DNA from: an uncultured Eubacteriales bacterium
GTDB taxonomy: Bacteria > Bacillota > Clostridia > Oscillospirales > Oscillospiraceae
Direction of reading: 5' to 3'
Length of the DNA: 5,569 nucleotides
Assembly (NCBI GenBank): GCA_905201305.1
Contig: CAJKNS010000170.1
Coordinates: forward strand, 1 to 5,569
The notes below the pieces were generated by a model, which was not told the DNA's origin, searched no databases, and saw nothing but the letters and a program-made list of their open reading frames with translations. Both the position numbers and the translations under genes were made by a program. Shown here one piece after another: positions 4,879 to 5,569 of this stretch; position 1 is the first letter of the stretch; every line of letters begins with the position of its first letter.

Positions 4879-5569
4879 CTAGTGGAATTGGAAGCCCATG
4901 TCCTTCATGGCAGCAATGGTGTGGGTCATGGAGGGAAGCAGCTGGAAATCGGCGGGCCGCGTTCCAACGGTGTCCTGATAATGCGTGTAGCTTTCCTTGG
5001 CAGCATCATAGGGATACGCGTAGAAGTTCATATAAACGTAAGCGAGAACGTCAGCGTCGCTGCCACCGGAGAAAATTTGAAAGTGCGTCGGGGACATCAC
5101 ATGCCCCTCCCTGATATCCTGGCAAACGGCGTTATACAGAGCAACGGCTTCCTCTGCGGAGAGATCAATGTTGTCCTGACCGCCACGGGCAAGCTTGGGG
5201 TCGTCGGAGCCAGCGAAATAGTTTGCGCTGACCCAGCCGTTCATAAAGGTGTCGGCAGAGGGCGTTGTGGTCCAGCCCCTGAAAATTTCGTTCATGACAT
5301 TTTCGGGCTTATCCAGGATAGCAAGGATGGATTCCCCCAAATCCGGAATGGCGTTTTCGTCAAAGTAATAGGTCCGTTCCATGGTGCTCCCGTCCTTCAG
5401 ACCATAGCTGATGGCAAACTGGACGGTGCCAGAATTTCCGCGAGAAAGGCTGAGCTGATCCAGGTGATCCAGCGCGGCTTCATGGAGGGACAGCGCGTCT
5501 GCGGGCGCATAATCACGCCGAGGGCTTGACGCGCCGACTCCGGCGCGGACGGTGGGGCTGCCGCCCCGA
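4879..5569 (-). CDS. 3' part of a probable ABC-2-type transporter membrane protein, C-terminal domain (partial)
   Basis: The frame ends in TAG at 4879-4881 and is open to the window edge, giving 229 visible residues with no start. I recognise a pattern seen at the C terminus of large clostridial ABC-2-type permease-like proteins (DUF6449-like, from memory). It comprises a SLHEAALDHLD helix, the strand pair TVQFAISYGLKDGSTMERTYYF, and a closing helix resembling 'TxTIAAMKDMG'. In that family this domain follows membrane segments and lies outside the membrane. No membrane helix, signal peptide, Walker motif or catalytic motif is visible in this part. The methionine encoded at 5380-5382 falls inside the conserved strand pair, so it is unlikely to be the true start. 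The first 18 or so visible residues come from GC-rich palindromic DNA and look unlike the rest. The gene could therefore be interrupted or truncated there. Family assignment is tentative. Confidence 0.5.
   Translation of the reverse strand, partial: RGGSPTVRAGVGASSPRRDYAPADALSLHEAALDHLDQLSLSRGNSGTVQFAISYGLKDGSTMERTYYFDENAIPDLGESILAILDKPENVMNEIFRGWTTTPSADTFMNGWVSANYFAGSDDPKLARGGQDNIDLSAEEAVALYNAVCQDIREGHVMSPTHFQIFSGGSDADVLAYVYMNFYAYPYDAAKESYTHYQDTVGTRPADFQLLPSMTHTIAAMKDMGFQFH
5530..5547. repeat. GC-rich palindrome 1
   Basis: CGCGCCG at 5530-5536 pairs perfectly with CGGCGCG at 5541-5547 around the four-base loop ACTC. It lies inside the open frame of the third gene, with much higher GC content than the rest of that gene. 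It could be part of an intergenic REP-like element or simply GC-rich coding DNA. No T-run follows it on either strand, so it is not an intrinsic terminator. Confidence 0.55.
5554..5567. repeat. GC-rich palindrome 2 at the window edge
   Basis: GGGGC at 5554-5558 pairs with GCCCC at 5563-5567 around the loop TGCC, six bases beyond palindrome 1. Two hairpins in tandem at the very end of the window suggest a dispersed palindromic repeat that continues outside it. The short stem makes this a modest call on its own. Confidence 0.4.

Noticed and set aside
5380..5395. ATG at 5382-5380 as the start of a 167-residue small protein
   Set aside because: A GGGAG lies only four bases upstream, too close to be convincing. 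The frame upstream continues with family-like sequence, and the methionine falls within a conserved strand pair.
4714..5529. Plus-strand open frame (271 codons) opposite the third gene
   Set aside because: It runs across a minus-strand promoter, a terminator and the antisense of a recognisable domain. There is no coherent protein signature.

Overview
The window reads as a piece of chromosome from a Gram-positive (Firmicutes) bacterium. The most likely source is a gut-type member of the Clostridia close to the Oscillospiraceae, but this is inference. The support is strong AGGAG-type ribosome binding sites, moderate GC content, two proteins that only make sense in a Gram-positive envelope (an LCP polymer ligase and an LtaS-type enzyme), and SLH-like repeats in the style of clostridial surface proteins. 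No phage, transposase, CRISPR or RNA gene was seen.

Layout. Bases 1-127 are a leader with a weak promoter candidate. Bases 128-1579 (+) encode a 483-residue LytR-CpsA-Psr (LCP) protein with an unusual cytoplasmic tail rich in Asp, Glu and Tyr, followed by a 14-bp-stem terminator. Bases 1791-4664 (-) encode a 957-residue lipoteichoic-acid-synthase-like phosphoglycerol transferase. It has five membrane segments, a complete sulfatase-fold active site and a C-terminal extension that I read as three degenerate SLH repeats. Its own terminator starts four bases after its stop codon, so the two genes converge and are insulated from each other by back-to-back terminators. Bases 4665-4878 hold the promoter region of the synthase gene, including a perfect match to the WalR (YycF) two-component recognition sequence, and the terminator of the next gene upstream. 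Bases 4879-5569 (-) are the 3' part of a third gene, probably the C-terminal outer domain of an ABC-2-type transporter membrane protein. It runs off the window through two adjacent GC-rich palindromes.

How the genes fit together. LCP enzymes attach lipid-linked glycopolymers to peptidoglycan, and LtaS-type enzymes polymerise or transfer glycerol phosphate from phosphatidylglycerol outside the membrane. SLH repeats normally bind secondary wall polymers of the kind LCP enzymes anchor. The central pair is therefore a plausible envelope-polymer module, and the WalR-like box would place the synthase under the cell-wall homeostasis regulon. The third gene appears to be a separate transcription unit.

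The observations most worth following are the synthase-SLH fusion, the WalR-type box, the two repeat-encoded low-complexity tails (acidic in the LCP protein, Thr/Pro/Ala/Asp in the synthase), and the palindromic edge inside or next to the third gene.
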